In this document: piece after piece, positions 52,546 through 61,511 of the stretch
Position numbering within the stretch: position 1 is the stretch's first letter
Layout: each line of letters begins with the position of its first letter
Assembly: GCA_963666575.2 (NCBI GenBank)
Contig: CAXXYG010000027.1
Location: forward strand, 310,001 to 374,000
DNA: 64,000 nt
Direction: 5' to 3'
Origin: JABMQB01 sp963666575
GTDB lineage: Bacteria; Bacteroidota; Bacteroidia; Bacteroidales; Prolixibacteraceae
Notes under the pieces: model-generated
What the model saw: the letters and a program-made list of their open reading frames with translations, nothing else
Databases searched by the model: none
What the model was told of the DNA's origin: nothing
Made by a program: the position numbers and the translations under genes

Positions 52546-53352
52546 ATGAGTTTAAAGAAGTTTTTGATCAGCCGGTTGTTTTTAACAAACCTTTTAATTG
52601 CAATTATTATTCTGGTAATTTTAATATCCATAACTATGTGGGCATTAAAATCATACACCCACCATGGTGAAGCATATGCACTCCCCGACCTCCATGGGCT
52701 TACCGAACAAGAGGTTAAGGAGAAAATTGAACTAAATAAACTCAGGTATAAAATTATTGATTCGGCATATATTGAAAGTGCCATTGCAGGAAGTGTTATT
52801 GACCAGATCCCAAAACCCGGGTTTAAAGTCAAAAAAAACAGGACCGTATTTTTAACTATTAATGCAACCTCCCCTGAGCAGGTAATTTTGCCTAAACTCC
52901 GCGATATTTCATTCCGGCAGGCACAGGTAATGATCGAAAACTGTGGCCTCACAATCGGAGAAATTAGTTTTGAGCCTTCAGAATTCAGTAATTTGGTATT
53001 AAATGTTTTAATTGATTCGACAGAGGTAACAGAAGGTGAAAAATGCATTAAAGGAACGCGTATAAACTTAGTGGTTGGTAGAGGATATGGCAATGAAACA
53101 ACTGCTTTACCGAACTTAATCGGTTATACTGCCAACGAAGCAAAAGCCTTATTAAGTGAGGCACTACTAAACATGGGTGTTATAATTTATGACCAATCGT
53201 TTTTTACTGAAGAAGATTCATTAAATGCAACCATATGGAGGCAACGCCCTAATCCAAAAACAATAACAAATATTGATGTTGGAGCCTCAATTGACATATG
53301 GGTTACAACCAATAAACTAAAAATAAACGAAGCACTGGAGTTAGAACAATAA
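52546..53352 (+). CDS. PASTA-domain membrane protein
   Basis: A 268-residue protein with one N-terminal membrane helix (about 13-35) and three PASTA domains (about 45-112, 115-185 and 187-258). Their characteristic G-x-x-P-x-x-x and I-x-x-Q-x-P segments are visible (DLHGLTEQEVKEKIELNKL, IDQIPKPGFKVKKNRTVFL). PASTA domains bind peptidoglycan or beta-lactam-like compounds in Ser/Thr kinases and PBPs. Here there is no kinase or transpeptidase part. Its place upstream of rluD and ddl, separated by 4 nt, suggests an operon with cell-wall interest. Confidence 0.9.
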   Translation: MSLKKFLISRLFLTNLLIAIIILVILISITMWALKSYTHHGEAYALPDLHGLTEQEVKEKIELNKLRYKIIDSAYIESAIAGSVIDQIPKPGFKVKKNRTVFLTINATSPEQVILPKLRDISFRQAQVMIENCGLTIGEISFEPSEFSNLVLNVLIDSTEVTEGEKCIKGTRINLVVGRGYGNETTALPNLIGYTANEAKALLSEALLNMGVIIYDQSFFTEEDSLNATIWRQRPNPKTITNIDVGASIDIWVTTNKLKINEALELEQ

Positions 53353-53356
53353 ATAT

Positions 53357-54394
53357 ATGAAGCAAAACAACGAAGAGGAAATTGGCGACTTAGAAGAAAG
53401 TGGTTTGTACGAGCATTACAGCATCGAAGTTGATCCAGGTCAAACTTCATTGCGAATTGACAAATTCCTAGTCAATAGGATTGACAATGCTTCAAGAAGT
53501 CGGTTAAGTGCAGCTGCCGATGCCGGTAATATTCTGGTAAATAATATCCGCGTAAAACCCAATTATAAAGTAAAACCAAACGATAAAATCGTAATTGTGA
53601 TGGATTATCCGCGCAGGGAATTAAAAATTATTCCTCAGGATATTCCATTAAACATTGTGTACGAGGATGATGACTTAATTATAATAAACAAACACCCTGG
53701 TTTAGTTGTCCACCCGGGACATGGGAATTATTCGGGAACTCTGGTTAATGCCTTGGCTCATCATTTTAAAGACCTTCCACTATTTAATTCGGAAGACCCA
53801 AGGCCCGGGCTGGTGCACCGAATTGACAAAAACACATCGGGTATAATGGTAGTTGCAAAAACTGAACTTGCCAAAAACAAACTGGCAATGCAGTTTTATA
53901 ACAAAACTACAAAACGAAAATACCAAGCTCTGGTTTGGGGTGTGCCTAAAGAAAAATCAGGGACAATTACCGGAAATATTGGAAGGAGTTTAAAAAACAG
54001 GCAGGTATTTAATGTATTCCCTGACGGTGATTTTGGGAAACATGCTGTTACTCATTATAAAGTCCTTGAAGAATTGGGGTATGTTTCCCTGGTTGAATGC
54101 CAACTCGAAACAGGACGTACACACCAAATCAGGGTACATATGAAACACATTGGGCACCCTGTTTTTAACGATTACACCTATGGTGGTGATAAAATATTAA
54201 AAGGAACAACATTTACTAAATACAAACAGTTTGTACAAAATACATTCAAAGTATTGCCCCGCCATGGATTACACGCTAAAATATTGGGATTTATTCACCC
54301 CACCACCGGCAAGGAGATGATTTTTGAATCAGAATTACCCGAAGATATGGCATCAGCCATTATCAAATGGCGCAACTATATTTCAAACAGATAA
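53357..54394 (+). CDS. rluD: RluA-family pseudouridine synthase (RluD-like)
   Basis: A 345-residue enzyme that makes pseudouridine in 23S rRNA helix 69 if it is RluD proper. An S4 RNA-binding domain spans about 31-95 (IDKFLVNRIDNASRSRL). The catalytic core has GLVVHPGHG, PGLVHRIDKNTSGIMVVAKT with catalytic Asp157, and ETGRTHQIRVHMKHIGHP. Length and motifs fit the RluD subgroup in Bacteroidota. It lies 4 nt downstream of the PASTA gene and 10 nt upstream of the ddl start, in the common PASTA-rluD-ddl order. Confidence 0.95.
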   Translation: MKQNNEEEIGDLEESGLYEHYSIEVDPGQTSLRIDKFLVNRIDNASRSRLSAAADAGNILVNNIRVKPNYKVKPNDKIVIVMDYPRRELKIIPQDIPLNIVYEDDDLIIINKHPGLVVHPGHGNYSGTLVNALAHHFKDLPLFNSEDPRPGLVHRIDKNTSGIMVVAKTELAKNKLAMQFYNKTTKRKYQALVWGVPKEKSGTITGNIGRSLKNRQVFNVFPDGDFGKHAVTHYKVLEELGYVSLVECQLETGRTHQIRVHMKHIGHPVFNDYTYGGDKILKGTTFTKYKQFVQNTFKVLPRHGLHAKILGFIHPTTGKEMIFESELPEDMASAIIKWRNYISNR

Positions 54395-54404
54395 TAATTA
54401 TTTT

Positions 54405-55394
54405 ATGAATCCAAACATTGCAATAATCGCCGGAGGAAACTCTTCTGAAATTGTCATTTCGGTACAGAGTGGGCAAAATATATTTAATGCCATCAACCAA
54501 TCAAAATTTAAACCCTGGTTTGTGCACATGCAGGAAAATAATTGGGAAGTTTTTGAAAACGGTATTTCTATTGCACAAATTGATAAATCAAATTTTAGTT
54601 TTACTTATAAAGGGAAAACAATCAAGTTCGATTTTGCCTATATCTCCATCCATGGAACACCGGGTGAAGATGGTATTCTTCAAGGTTATTTCGACTTGTT
54701 AAAGATTCCTTATTCTACTGGTGGAGTTCAGTCGTCGGCATTAACATTTAATAAATGGTTTTGCAGTAATTACCTCCGAAACTTCAACATACCAATAGCC
54801 AAATCGCTACGGTTAAAAAAAGGCAATTCTATTTCGGTTTCTGAAATAATTACTCAACTTGCACTACCGGTATTTGTTAAACCCAATGCCGGAGGATCGA
54901 GTTTTGGAATTACAAAAGTTAAAAAAGAAGAGGAGCTGGTACCAGCCATCGAAAAAGCCTGGGAAGAAAGTGATGAAGCGTTGGTTGAAGAATTTATCGA
55001 AGGCACTGAATATACATGTGGTTTAGTAAAATTTGAATCGGGCGAAGAGGTATTCCCTGTTACGGAGATACTTCCCAAAAATGAATTTTTCGATTTTGAG
55101 GCAAAATACACAGCTGGCGCGGCCGAAGAAGTAACTCCTGCCAGGTTACCTGAAGCTCAATTTAAAGAATGCCAGGCCTTAAGTTCAAAAATATATGATT
55201 TATGTAATTGTTCAGGAATTGTCAGAGTCGATTTTATTTTAAAAAATGACACCTTTTATTTTCTTGAAATAAATACCACTCCGGGAATGACATCAACCAG
55301 TTTTATTCCACAACAAATTGAGGCTCATGGATTAAAATTAAAAGATATTTTATCACAAGTTATCAACGAAAAATTTGTTAAAAACTTGCTTTAA
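54405..55394 (+). CDS. ddl: D-alanine--D-alanine ligase
   Basis: Ddl joins two D-Ala residues for the peptidoglycan precursor. The chosen start, ATG 54405, gives 329 residues that open MNPNIAIIAGG; a longer in-frame start at 54324 overlaps rluD and is rejected. ATP-grasp motifs are present: VFVKPNAGGSSFGITKVK, LVEEFIEGTEYTCGLVKF, ARLPEAQ, RVDFILKNDTFYFLEINTT and the serine-rich TPGMTSTSFIP. The family's usual substrate-binding Tyr/Ser region (YSTGGVQSSALTFNKW) is also present. It is the third gene of the PASTA-rluD-ddl cluster, 10 nt after rluD. Confidence 0.95.
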   Translation: MNPNIAIIAGGNSSEIVISVQSGQNIFNAINQSKFKPWFVHMQENNWEVFENGISIAQIDKSNFSFTYKGKTIKFDFAYISIHGTPGEDGILQGYFDLLKIPYSTGGVQSSALTFNKWFCSNYLRNFNIPIAKSLRLKKGNSISVSEIITQLALPVFVKPNAGGSSFGITKVKKEEELVPAIEKAWEESDEALVEEFIEGTEYTCGLVKFESGEEVFPVTEILPKNEFFDFEAKYTAGAAEEVTPARLPEAQFKECQALSSKIYDLCNCSGIVRVDFILKNDTFYFLEINTTPGMTSTSFIPQQIEAHGLKLKDILSQVINEKFVKNLL

Positions 55395-55468
55395 TTTTCA
55401 CGAATCAAAACGCCTCTTTTTTTGTACTTTTATTTTCACGGCTCAAAAAATCGATTAATTAATTACAC

Positions 55469-56998
55469 ATGGCAGGGGACAGGAAAAACACATCTTCAAA
55501 ATTAACCGTTGATCAAATAAATGCCCAATACGGGAAATTACCACCACAAGCTATTGAAGTTGAAGAAGCTGTTATAGGTGCATTAATGCTTGAACGCGAT
55601 GCATATGTCACAATTGCCGATGTTGTTGACACCCATAGTTTTTATAAAGACGAACACCGAAAGATTTTTGATGCCATTAAATATTTATCGACACACGAAA
55701 AACCTGTCGACCTGTTAATGGTTACTCAGGAATTAAAGGATAAAAATGTATTGGACGAAATTGGAGGTGCAGGTTATTTAACTCAGCTAACCCGCCGTGT
55801 TGCATCAGCTGCCCACCTCGAATTCCACGCACGAATTATTGCCCAAAAATACATTCAACGAGAATTGATAAAGGTTTCTTCCGAAATTCAGGTAAAAGCC
55901 TACGATGATACAATGGATGTGGACGACCTGATTGATTTTTCGGAAACATCGTTATTTAAAGTTGCTGAAGGAAATATTAAAAAAGAAACTGTCCCTATTC
56001 GCCCTGTTATTAAGTTGGCGATTGAACAAATGGAGCTGGCCAGGCACCGTGAAGATGGTTTAAACGGAGTGCCTTCAGGTTTTACAGCCCTCGACCGGAT
56101 TACATCGGGATGGCAAAAAACAGACCTCATAATTATTGCCGCCCGCCCTTCGATGGGAAAAACAGCCTTTGTGCTTTCAATGGCCCGAAACATGGCTGTT
56201 GACCACAATAAAGGAGTTGCCTTTTTTTCACTGGAGATGTCTTCCTTACAATTGGTAAACAGGATGATTTCCTCTGAAACTGAATTGGGTTCTCAAAAAA
56301 TTAGAAACGGCAGGCTCGAAGATTGGGAATGGGAACATCTTCACCATAAAATCGGGCGCCTCGAAAATGCCCCACTTTTTATTGATGATACTCCGGCACT
56401 TTCAATTTTTGAATTTCGTGCCAAATGCAGGCGTTTAAAAATGCAATACGACATTCAGGTTATTATTGTAGATTATTTGCAACTTATGACTGCCGGAACT
56501 GATTCAAGGGGAAGCCGCGAACAGGAAGTAAGTATGATTTCGCGTTCGTTAAAAGCCATAGCCAAAGAACTGGATGTCCCAATTATAGCCCTATCGCAGT
56601 TAAACCGTTCGGTTGAATCGCGTGAAGGGAAACGACCACAACTTTCCGACCTTCGCGAATCGGGTGCTATTGAGCAGGATGCTGATATTGTAACGTTTAT
56701 TCACCGCCCCGAATATTTCGGAATTACCGAAGACGAATCGGGAAATTCTCTGATTGGGGTTGCCGAATTAATTATCTCAAAACACAGGAACGGTGCTATT
56801 GGTGATGTCCACTTGTCATTTAGAAAAGAGCTGGCTAAATTTTCAGACTTGGAATCAGAAATCGACAATCATGCCATGCTCGGCGAACAAACATTTAGTT
56901 CAAAAATGAATGATGACGAACCTTTTGCTGAAGCGCCAATGAATGTTAACAGCGGTTTTGACACCCCGGTTGCTGATCCGTCGAATCCTCCTTATTAA
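55469..56998 (+). CDS. dnaB: Replicative DNA helicase
   Basis: DnaB unwinds DNA at the replication fork as a hexamer. The 509-residue protein has an N-terminal domain (about 25-130, VEEAVIGALMLERDAYV), a linker, and a RecA-like helicase core. Walker A (RPSMGKT, 226-232), the catalytic glutamate stretch AFFSLEMSS, Walker B VIIVDYLQLM, the SQLNRSVE and DLRESGAIEQDAD motifs and the C-terminal ISKHRNGAIG are all present. An Asp/Pro-rich tail follows. No intein interrupts it. A MITE-like repeat begins at its stop codon. Confidence 0.98.
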   Translation: MAGDRKNTSSKLTVDQINAQYGKLPPQAIEVEEAVIGALMLERDAYVTIADVVDTHSFYKDEHRKIFDAIKYLSTHEKPVDLLMVTQELKDKNVLDEIGGAGYLTQLTRRVASAAHLEFHARIIAQKYIQRELIKVSSEIQVKAYDDTMDVDDLIDFSETSLFKVAEGNIKKETVPIRPVIKLAIEQMELARHREDGLNGVPSGFTALDRITSGWQKTDLIIIAARPSMGKTAFVLSMARNMAVDHNKGVAFFSLEMSSLQLVNRMISSETELGSQKIRNGRLEDWEWEHLHHKIGRLENAPLFIDDTPALSIFEFRAKCRRLKMQYDIQVIIVDYLQLMTAGTDSRGSREQEVSMISRSLKAIAKELDVPIIALSQLNRSVESREGKRPQLSDLRESGAIEQDADIVTFIHRPEYFGITEDESGNSLIGVAELIISKHRNGAIGDVHLSFRKELAKFSDLESEIDNHAMLGEQTFSSKMNDDEPFAEAPMNVNSGFDTPVADPSNPPY

Positions 56999-57313
56999 TA
57001 ATTAACGTGAGTTCGATTTAAAAATGCTACTAATAAGCTTTACAGCAAATGAGTAAAGACGCTGGTTGTTAAACAACATGGGGCTTTGCCCCACACCCCA
57101 TTTCATTTAGCTCCGCTGATTTCCGTTTCACTCCAATTCTTTTCCTGGATGAAAAGAAACGAACCAAAGAAAAATCATGTCAAAATTAAGCTTTTCGGTA
57201 TTTCAAATAAGCGGGTTAGCCCGATTCATACAATTTTGACGCGCCCGCACCTAGTTAAATGCTTTTAGATTAATACACTAATCCTGTTTCTTAGATCGAA
57301 CTCACGTTAATTA
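56999..57313. mobile_element. MITE-like repeat element with 19-bp inverted ends
   Basis: TAATTAACGTGAGTTCGAT (56999-57017) is the exact complement of ATCGAACTCACGTTAATTA (57295-57313), enclosing about 280 bp. Both ends are bounded by TA, which would suit an element that duplicates TA. The interior carries hairpins: TGGGGC/GCCCCA (57079-57093), GTTGTT/AACAAC (57065-57077) and a CGGG/CCCG hairpin. No transposase is encoded. The left end abuts the dnaB stop codon. A 60-codon frame inside (57086-57268) is probably a chance frame of the repeat. Confidence 0.75.
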
Positions 57314-57534
57314 AGTTGTACGCGTATTTCCAATGAACATTTTCGCTTTCCACAATTTTAACCATCAGCCTTTCAGAAGTAATTATATACTTTAAATCGT
57401 TATCTTCATAAAATAACTAATGAGTGCAATCGCAAAAAACAATTGTAAATACTATTTTTTGTATACTTATACCCTAATTTTGTTTGAACCGTTGTAATAC
57501 TATAAAATTCTTTTTTTCAGAATAATCTAAAAAT
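57314..57534. other. AT-rich intergenic region before the secreted amidotransferase-like gene
   Basis: No gene is seen. It contains a -7-like TAATTTTG (57475-57482), 53 nt before the start codon at 57535, and no well-placed -33 box. Together with the repeat element it fills the 536 bp between dnaB and the next gene. Confidence 0.5.
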
Positions 57535-58794
57535 ATGAAAATTAAATCGATACTATTATTAATACTTGTTGTACTCCATTTTCCATCATTTGCTTTTCAA
57601 TTACTCATCCCTATGGATGAAACTCAAAAAGACCACTTAAAGTCTTATGGAATTGCATATTTGGCTTTGGAAAAAAACAAGGAAGTAAAATGGCTGTTAA
57701 ATTACCGTGGCGGTAGTTTTTTACTGCAAAACGATGCAAACATTGCCAACGAATGTGTAATTCGTGGAGTAAGCCATAAAATGATATCAGATGCTGAGGC
57801 TATTGCAATATTGTCTGAAATTGCAAGGCCGGAGGTAAATCAGGATGCTGTGACAATGTCGAAAGCACCAAAAATTGCAGTTTATTCACCTCCCAACAAA
57901 CAGCCCTGGGACGATGCTGTTACCATGGTTTTGGAATATGCCGAAATAAAATACGATATTATTTACGATGAAGAGATCATCAATAATAAACTCGTTGATT
58001 ATGACTGGCTACACCTCCACCATGAGGACTTTACAGGGCAGTATGGCAAGTTTTGGCGTACCTACCAGCATTTACCCTGGTACCAGGAAGAAGTACGCAC
58101 AAATCAAAACCTTGCCAATAAACTGGGATTCTTAAAAGTTTCGGAAATGAAACTAGTTGTTACCCGTGAAATAAAAAAATACATTAACAATGGCGGTTTT
58201 TTGTTTGCCATGTGTGCAGCCACCGACACATATGACATTGCCCTTTCGGCCGATGGTGTAGATATTTGCGAATCGATGTTTGATGGAGACCCGGCCGAAA
58301 AAGATGCAAACGACCGGCTTAATTTTGATTATACATTAGCCTTCCGGAATTTTACTTTAATTCAAAATCCCAATGAATACGAATTTTCAAACATTGACAT
58401 GACAAATAATCGAAATGTAATACGCGAAAATGATTATTTTACTTTGTTTGACTTTTCGGCAAAATGGGATCCTATCCCAACAATGTTATGTCAAAACCAG
58501 ACCTCTGTCATTAAAGGATTTATGGGGCAAACAACTTCGTACAATAAAGACCTGCTAAAACCAAATGTTTTAATTTTGGGTGAAAATAAAGCAGCCAACG
58601 AAGCCCGTTACATTCATGGTGAAATTGGAAAAGGATTTTGGACATTCTACGGCGGTCATGATCCTGAAGATTACCGTCATTTGGTAGGTGACCCTCCTAC
58701 CGATCTGAGCATTCACCCCAATTCTCCGGGTTACCGGCTTATTCTTAATAACATTCTTTTCCCGGCGGCTAAAAAGAAGAAACGAAAAACCTGA
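57535..58794 (+). CDS. Secreted protein often labelled asparagine synthetase B; function unknown
   Basis: A 419-residue exported protein with a signal peptide (about 1-20). The opening of the mature part (LLIPMDETQKDHLKSYGIAY, WLLNYRGGSF) is a conserved mark of a Bacteroidota family that databases often call asparagine synthetase B. It lacks the PPi-loop and the N-terminal Cys2 of true AsnB. The middle (IAVYSPPNKQPWDDAVTMVL) and C-terminal parts (FWTFYGGHDPEDY, then a GYRLILNNILFPA close) resemble a class I glutamine-amidotransferase-like or ThuA-like fold. It is exported, so asparagine synthesis is unlikely. The real role is unknown. Confidence 0.75.
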   Translation: MKIKSILLLILVVLHFPSFAFQLLIPMDETQKDHLKSYGIAYLALEKNKEVKWLLNYRGGSFLLQNDANIANECVIRGVSHKMISDAEAIAILSEIARPEVNQDAVTMSKAPKIAVYSPPNKQPWDDAVTMVLEYAEIKYDIIYDEEIINNKLVDYDWLHLHHEDFTGQYGKFWRTYQHLPWYQEEVRTNQNLANKLGFLKVSEMKLVVTREIKKYINNGGFLFAMCAATDTYDIALSADGVDICESMFDGDPAEKDANDRLNFDYTLAFRNFTLIQNPNEYEFSNIDMTNNRNVIRENDYFTLFDFSAKWDPIPTMLCQNQTSVIKGFMGQTTSYNKDLLKPNVLILGENKAANEARYIHGEIGKGFWTFYGGHDPEDYRHLVGDPPTDLSIHPNSPGYRLILNNILFPAAKKKKRKT

Positions 58795-59131
58795 TACTAA
58801 TAATAAAGAAACATTTATATTTCCCCTTTTCTAAGCACCCCTTTTGATATAACCTTTAAAATGGTTAATAAAAGTTATAATTCCCCATAATTTAATCGGC
58901 TATGCTATTACCCTTCAGGCTTTAATTCCCGTCTAAACAAACTCCTATAAAGGTCTTAATACATCTGTACAAGGCTGACTATTATCAGCCACTTTATTTA
59001 ACAAATTATATATGTGTGCCACACTTTCAGTCATTATAAAACATAAAAAAACCAGCGAAGAGGCCTCCGCTGGTTCTAATAAAATTATTTAAGTACCGGT
59101 AAAAATAACCGGTTTAAAATCCGCCAAAATC
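58795..59131. other. 337-bp intergenic region, mostly without features
   Basis: The region lies between two convergent genes. It holds one terminator (59043-59075) and a short ACCGGT inverted repeat (59095-59112). I see no gene and no other conserved site. Confidence 0.6.
59043..59075 (-). terminator. Terminator of the SusC/SusD locus
   Basis: AACCAGCG (59050-59057) pairs with CGCTGGTT (59068-59075). On the minus strand the stem runs into TTTTTTATG, about 55 nt after the last gene of the locus. Confidence 0.85.
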
Positions 59132-60004
59132 CTATTTTACAACTGGTACTTTTTTAGTAACAAAGTTAACTACCCGAGCAGCTTTAGTATCGTCGATTGC
59201 GATATTAGCTGTTAAATAAGGAATATCATTCAAATATGCTGCATAATCTTCAGCTAAACCTACGTCTTCGCCAGCATAATACACATCATAATTAATTAAT
59301 AATGATGGAGTACTTCCACAATTATCCCATGTTCCAGAACCCTCAATTTCGTAATCATATGGATCACCTTCATATTCAGTAGTGTAAAGGAATTGCCTAG
59401 GGACATCAACAGTACCATCAATATTAATAGTTGCAAGAATTGTTCCTCCTGCAATAACACCTTCACCCCAGAAACCGTTAATAAATCCTTCACTAATTCC
59501 TGTAAGCGCTAAAGATGTTCCGCTAACTTCACTGGTAATTATACTTTCAAATGTATAATCATCTCCTTGTCCGTCGGTTCCGGCCCAAGCACCAACCATG
59601 TCAGCAACTCCGTTTGTAAGAGGACAATACTTCATTACAGTTACATCCATTGATACAGGCTCAGAAGTTTTACCTCCTGCTGTTGTTTCAGTAACAGTTA
59701 CAGTAGCAGTACCATCATTAGTAAATTCAATGGTAGCAATTCTGGAATCATCACTTACCGATGAAACAGTAGCTCCTTCGGCGCTCCAATTCCATGTAGA
59801 TCCACCACGGTAATATGTAATAGTAAAATCAGAAGTAAAAGTCTGAATCGCAACACTGGCACCAGACATGCCTAAAACCTTTGGTATTATGGCATTGTAA
59901 TCGTAAGCATCCTGAGCTTCTTCAATCGGTGTTTTAGTACACGACGAAATCATGAGCATCAATGAAACGACAATAAATGATAATTTTATGATTGTTTTTT
60001 TCAT
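59132..60004 (-). CDS. Surface lipoprotein with Ig/PKD-like domain, SusC/SusD-associated
   Basis: A 290-residue lipoprotein with Cys22 (LMISSC). Residues about 40-125 have PKD/Ig-like strands (ASVAIQTFTSDFTITYYRGG, GTATVTVTETTAGGK). Residues about 135-290 form a second strand-rich domain containing CPLTNGVADMVGAWAGTDGQ. Proteins in this position downstream of susD act as accessory glycan- or ligand-binding lipoproteins (SusE/F-like) in polysaccharide utilisation loci. The ligand is unknown. It follows susD by 15 nt and ends before a terminator. Confidence 0.82.
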   Translation of the reverse strand: MKKTIIKLSFIVVSLMLMISSCTKTPIEEAQDAYDYNAIIPKVLGMSGASVAIQTFTSDFTITYYRGGSTWNWSAEGATVSSVSDDSRIATIEFTNDGTATVTVTETTAGGKTSEPVSMDVTVMKYCPLTNGVADMVGAWAGTDGQGDDYTFESIITSEVSGTSLALTGISEGFINGFWGEGVIAGGTILATINIDGTVDVPRQFLYTTEYEGDPYDYEIEGSGTWDNCGSTPSLLINYDVYYAGEDVGLAEDYAAYLNDIPYLTANIAIDDTKAARVVNFVTKKVPVVK

Positions 60005-60019
60005 GATTTATTTGTTTTA

Positions 60020-61498
60020 TTATTTCCAACCTCCATTGCTATAATCAACACCTGCAGTTCCTAAACCAGGACCAAATGTGTAATAATCCATTTGCATCAC
60101 TTCCAACTGAGAACCAGGAATTGGGAAATGTAATATAGTACCGGCCTGCAATTTATCTTCTTTACGCATTTGGAAAAACTGAATTCCCATACCTGAAAGC
60201 ATCAGCTCCACCATTCTTTCGTAATGGATAGCTTCATTAATTAGTGCTGCATCAGCTGGTAAAGGAGCAAGGTTTCCACGGGTTACACGTGCTGAAGCAT
60301 TCATCACATCAGCAGCTTCCTGAAGTTTACCAGTTTTAGCAGCAGCTTCAGCAATAAAATAATCGTTCTCTGCTTTTCTGAAAACTGGCATTGGTTCAGT
60401 CCAAGTGGAAATATAATCATCTAACCTTGAATACCGGTATGATGAGAAAAAGTAATAACCTCTTTCAGCACGGAAAGGACATGAAGATAAATATTCAAAA
60501 TCAGATTCCAAACGTGCATCATCAGATGAAGCTAACCCACTATTGGGCAAGTCAGTAAATAAACCAGATCCAGGAAATACTGCCGGCATATCAGGGTCCA
60601 TTAGATTAATAATATACATATCAATTTGTCCCCATCCTGGATAAATGCTATACGTTTGGTACAATGAATACCAAGTAATATCATCAGCTAAAGGAGCAAA
60701 ATCTTTTTGAATACCATTTTTGGCATAAGCATATACTTTAGCCCAATCAGTAGCAGCATCTTCTGCCTTATTACGTGCACCATATACTAAAAACCTTGCG
60801 GCATATGAGCTGGCCAATTGCGCTAATTCAGTATTTGACCATGTATCTCCAGGAATCCAATCAGGAGGAATTGTAAAAGAACCTGCATTACATGAAGCAA
60901 TACATTTATCAATACTTACTAATGCAGCTGCAAGAACATCCTGATAAGGCGAAGTTGTTAATTCACCAGCAAGATCAGTTTCATGCGTAATAATAAATGC
61001 CTGATCGTATAACAATCCTAAATAACCAAGGCTTAATGCCTGATGTAAGTATGCGAAAGCATTAACCATATCAGTCGAACCATCGTCCATCACAACACCA
61101 TTGTTAATGGTTTGTGCTAATACATCGTTTGATTGAGCTAAAATAGAATACAATGTATTGTAATAATTTTCATTAATCAAAGCATTAGAATAAGACGGTT
61201 TATTGTCAAATTCTTTACGTGGTTCATTACCAAAATCGCGCATTCCAAAGTTACCCCATGAACAGCTACCGGCATCAGCAGCAACCCATAAAGCATGACC
61301 AGGACCATCTTCTATCTGATCATTCAGAAAAAAGCTGTTTTGCAATCCTCCTGTAACCCCTTTAATGTCGCCAGGATTCGAAAAAGCTGTATCAAAATCC
61401 GGATCATTTAGGTTTTCGACAGATAAATCCTCACATGCTGTCATTGAAAAAACAACCAACAGCGTTACGAAAATATATTTTAAATTTTTCATATTCAT
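60020..61498 (-). CDS. SusD/RagB-family outer-membrane lipoprotein
   Basis: A 492-residue SusD-like lipoprotein with Cys22 (MTAC), forming the lid of a SusC transporter. Family marks are CEDLSVENLNDPDFDTAF at the start, ALWVAADAGSCSW, AAKTGKLQEAADVMNASARV and the C-terminal IHYERMVELMLSGMGIQFFQMRK. Met1 or Met3 could be the start; both give a lipoprotein signal. It lies 13 nt after a SusC receptor and 15 nt before an accessory lipoprotein. No glycoside hydrolase gene is in the window. Confidence 0.95.
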   Translation of the reverse strand: MNMKNLKYIFVTLLVVFSMTACEDLSVENLNDPDFDTAFSNPGDIKGVTGGLQNSFFLNDQIEDGPGHALWVAADAGSCSWGNFGMRDFGNEPRKEFDNKPSYSNALINENYYNTLYSILAQSNDVLAQTINNGVVMDDGSTDMVNAFAYLHQALSLGYLGLLYDQAFIITHETDLAGELTTSPYQDVLAAALVSIDKCIASCNAGSFTIPPDWIPGDTWSNTELAQLASSYAARFLVYGARNKAEDAATDWAKVYAYAKNGIQKDFAPLADDITWYSLYQTYSIYPGWGQIDMYIINLMDPDMPAVFPGSGLFTDLPNSGLASSDDARLESDFEYLSSCPFRAERGYYFFSSYRYSRLDDYISTWTEPMPVFRKAENDYFIAEAAAKTGKLQEAADVMNASARVTRGNLAPLPADAALINEAIHYERMVELMLSGMGIQFFQMRKEDKLQAGTILHFPIPGSQLEVMQMDYYTFGPGLGTAGVDYSNGGWK

Positions 61499-61511
61499 TT
61501 CATTTTAATGT

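Noticed and set aside
57086..57268. 60-codon frame inside the MITE-like element
   Set aside because: It lies wholly within the inverted-repeat element and has no signal or motif; such frames travel with the repeat.
57535..58794. Calling this gene asparagine synthetase
   Set aside because: It has a signal peptide and lacks the Cys2 nucleophile and synthetase loop; the label would be misleading.
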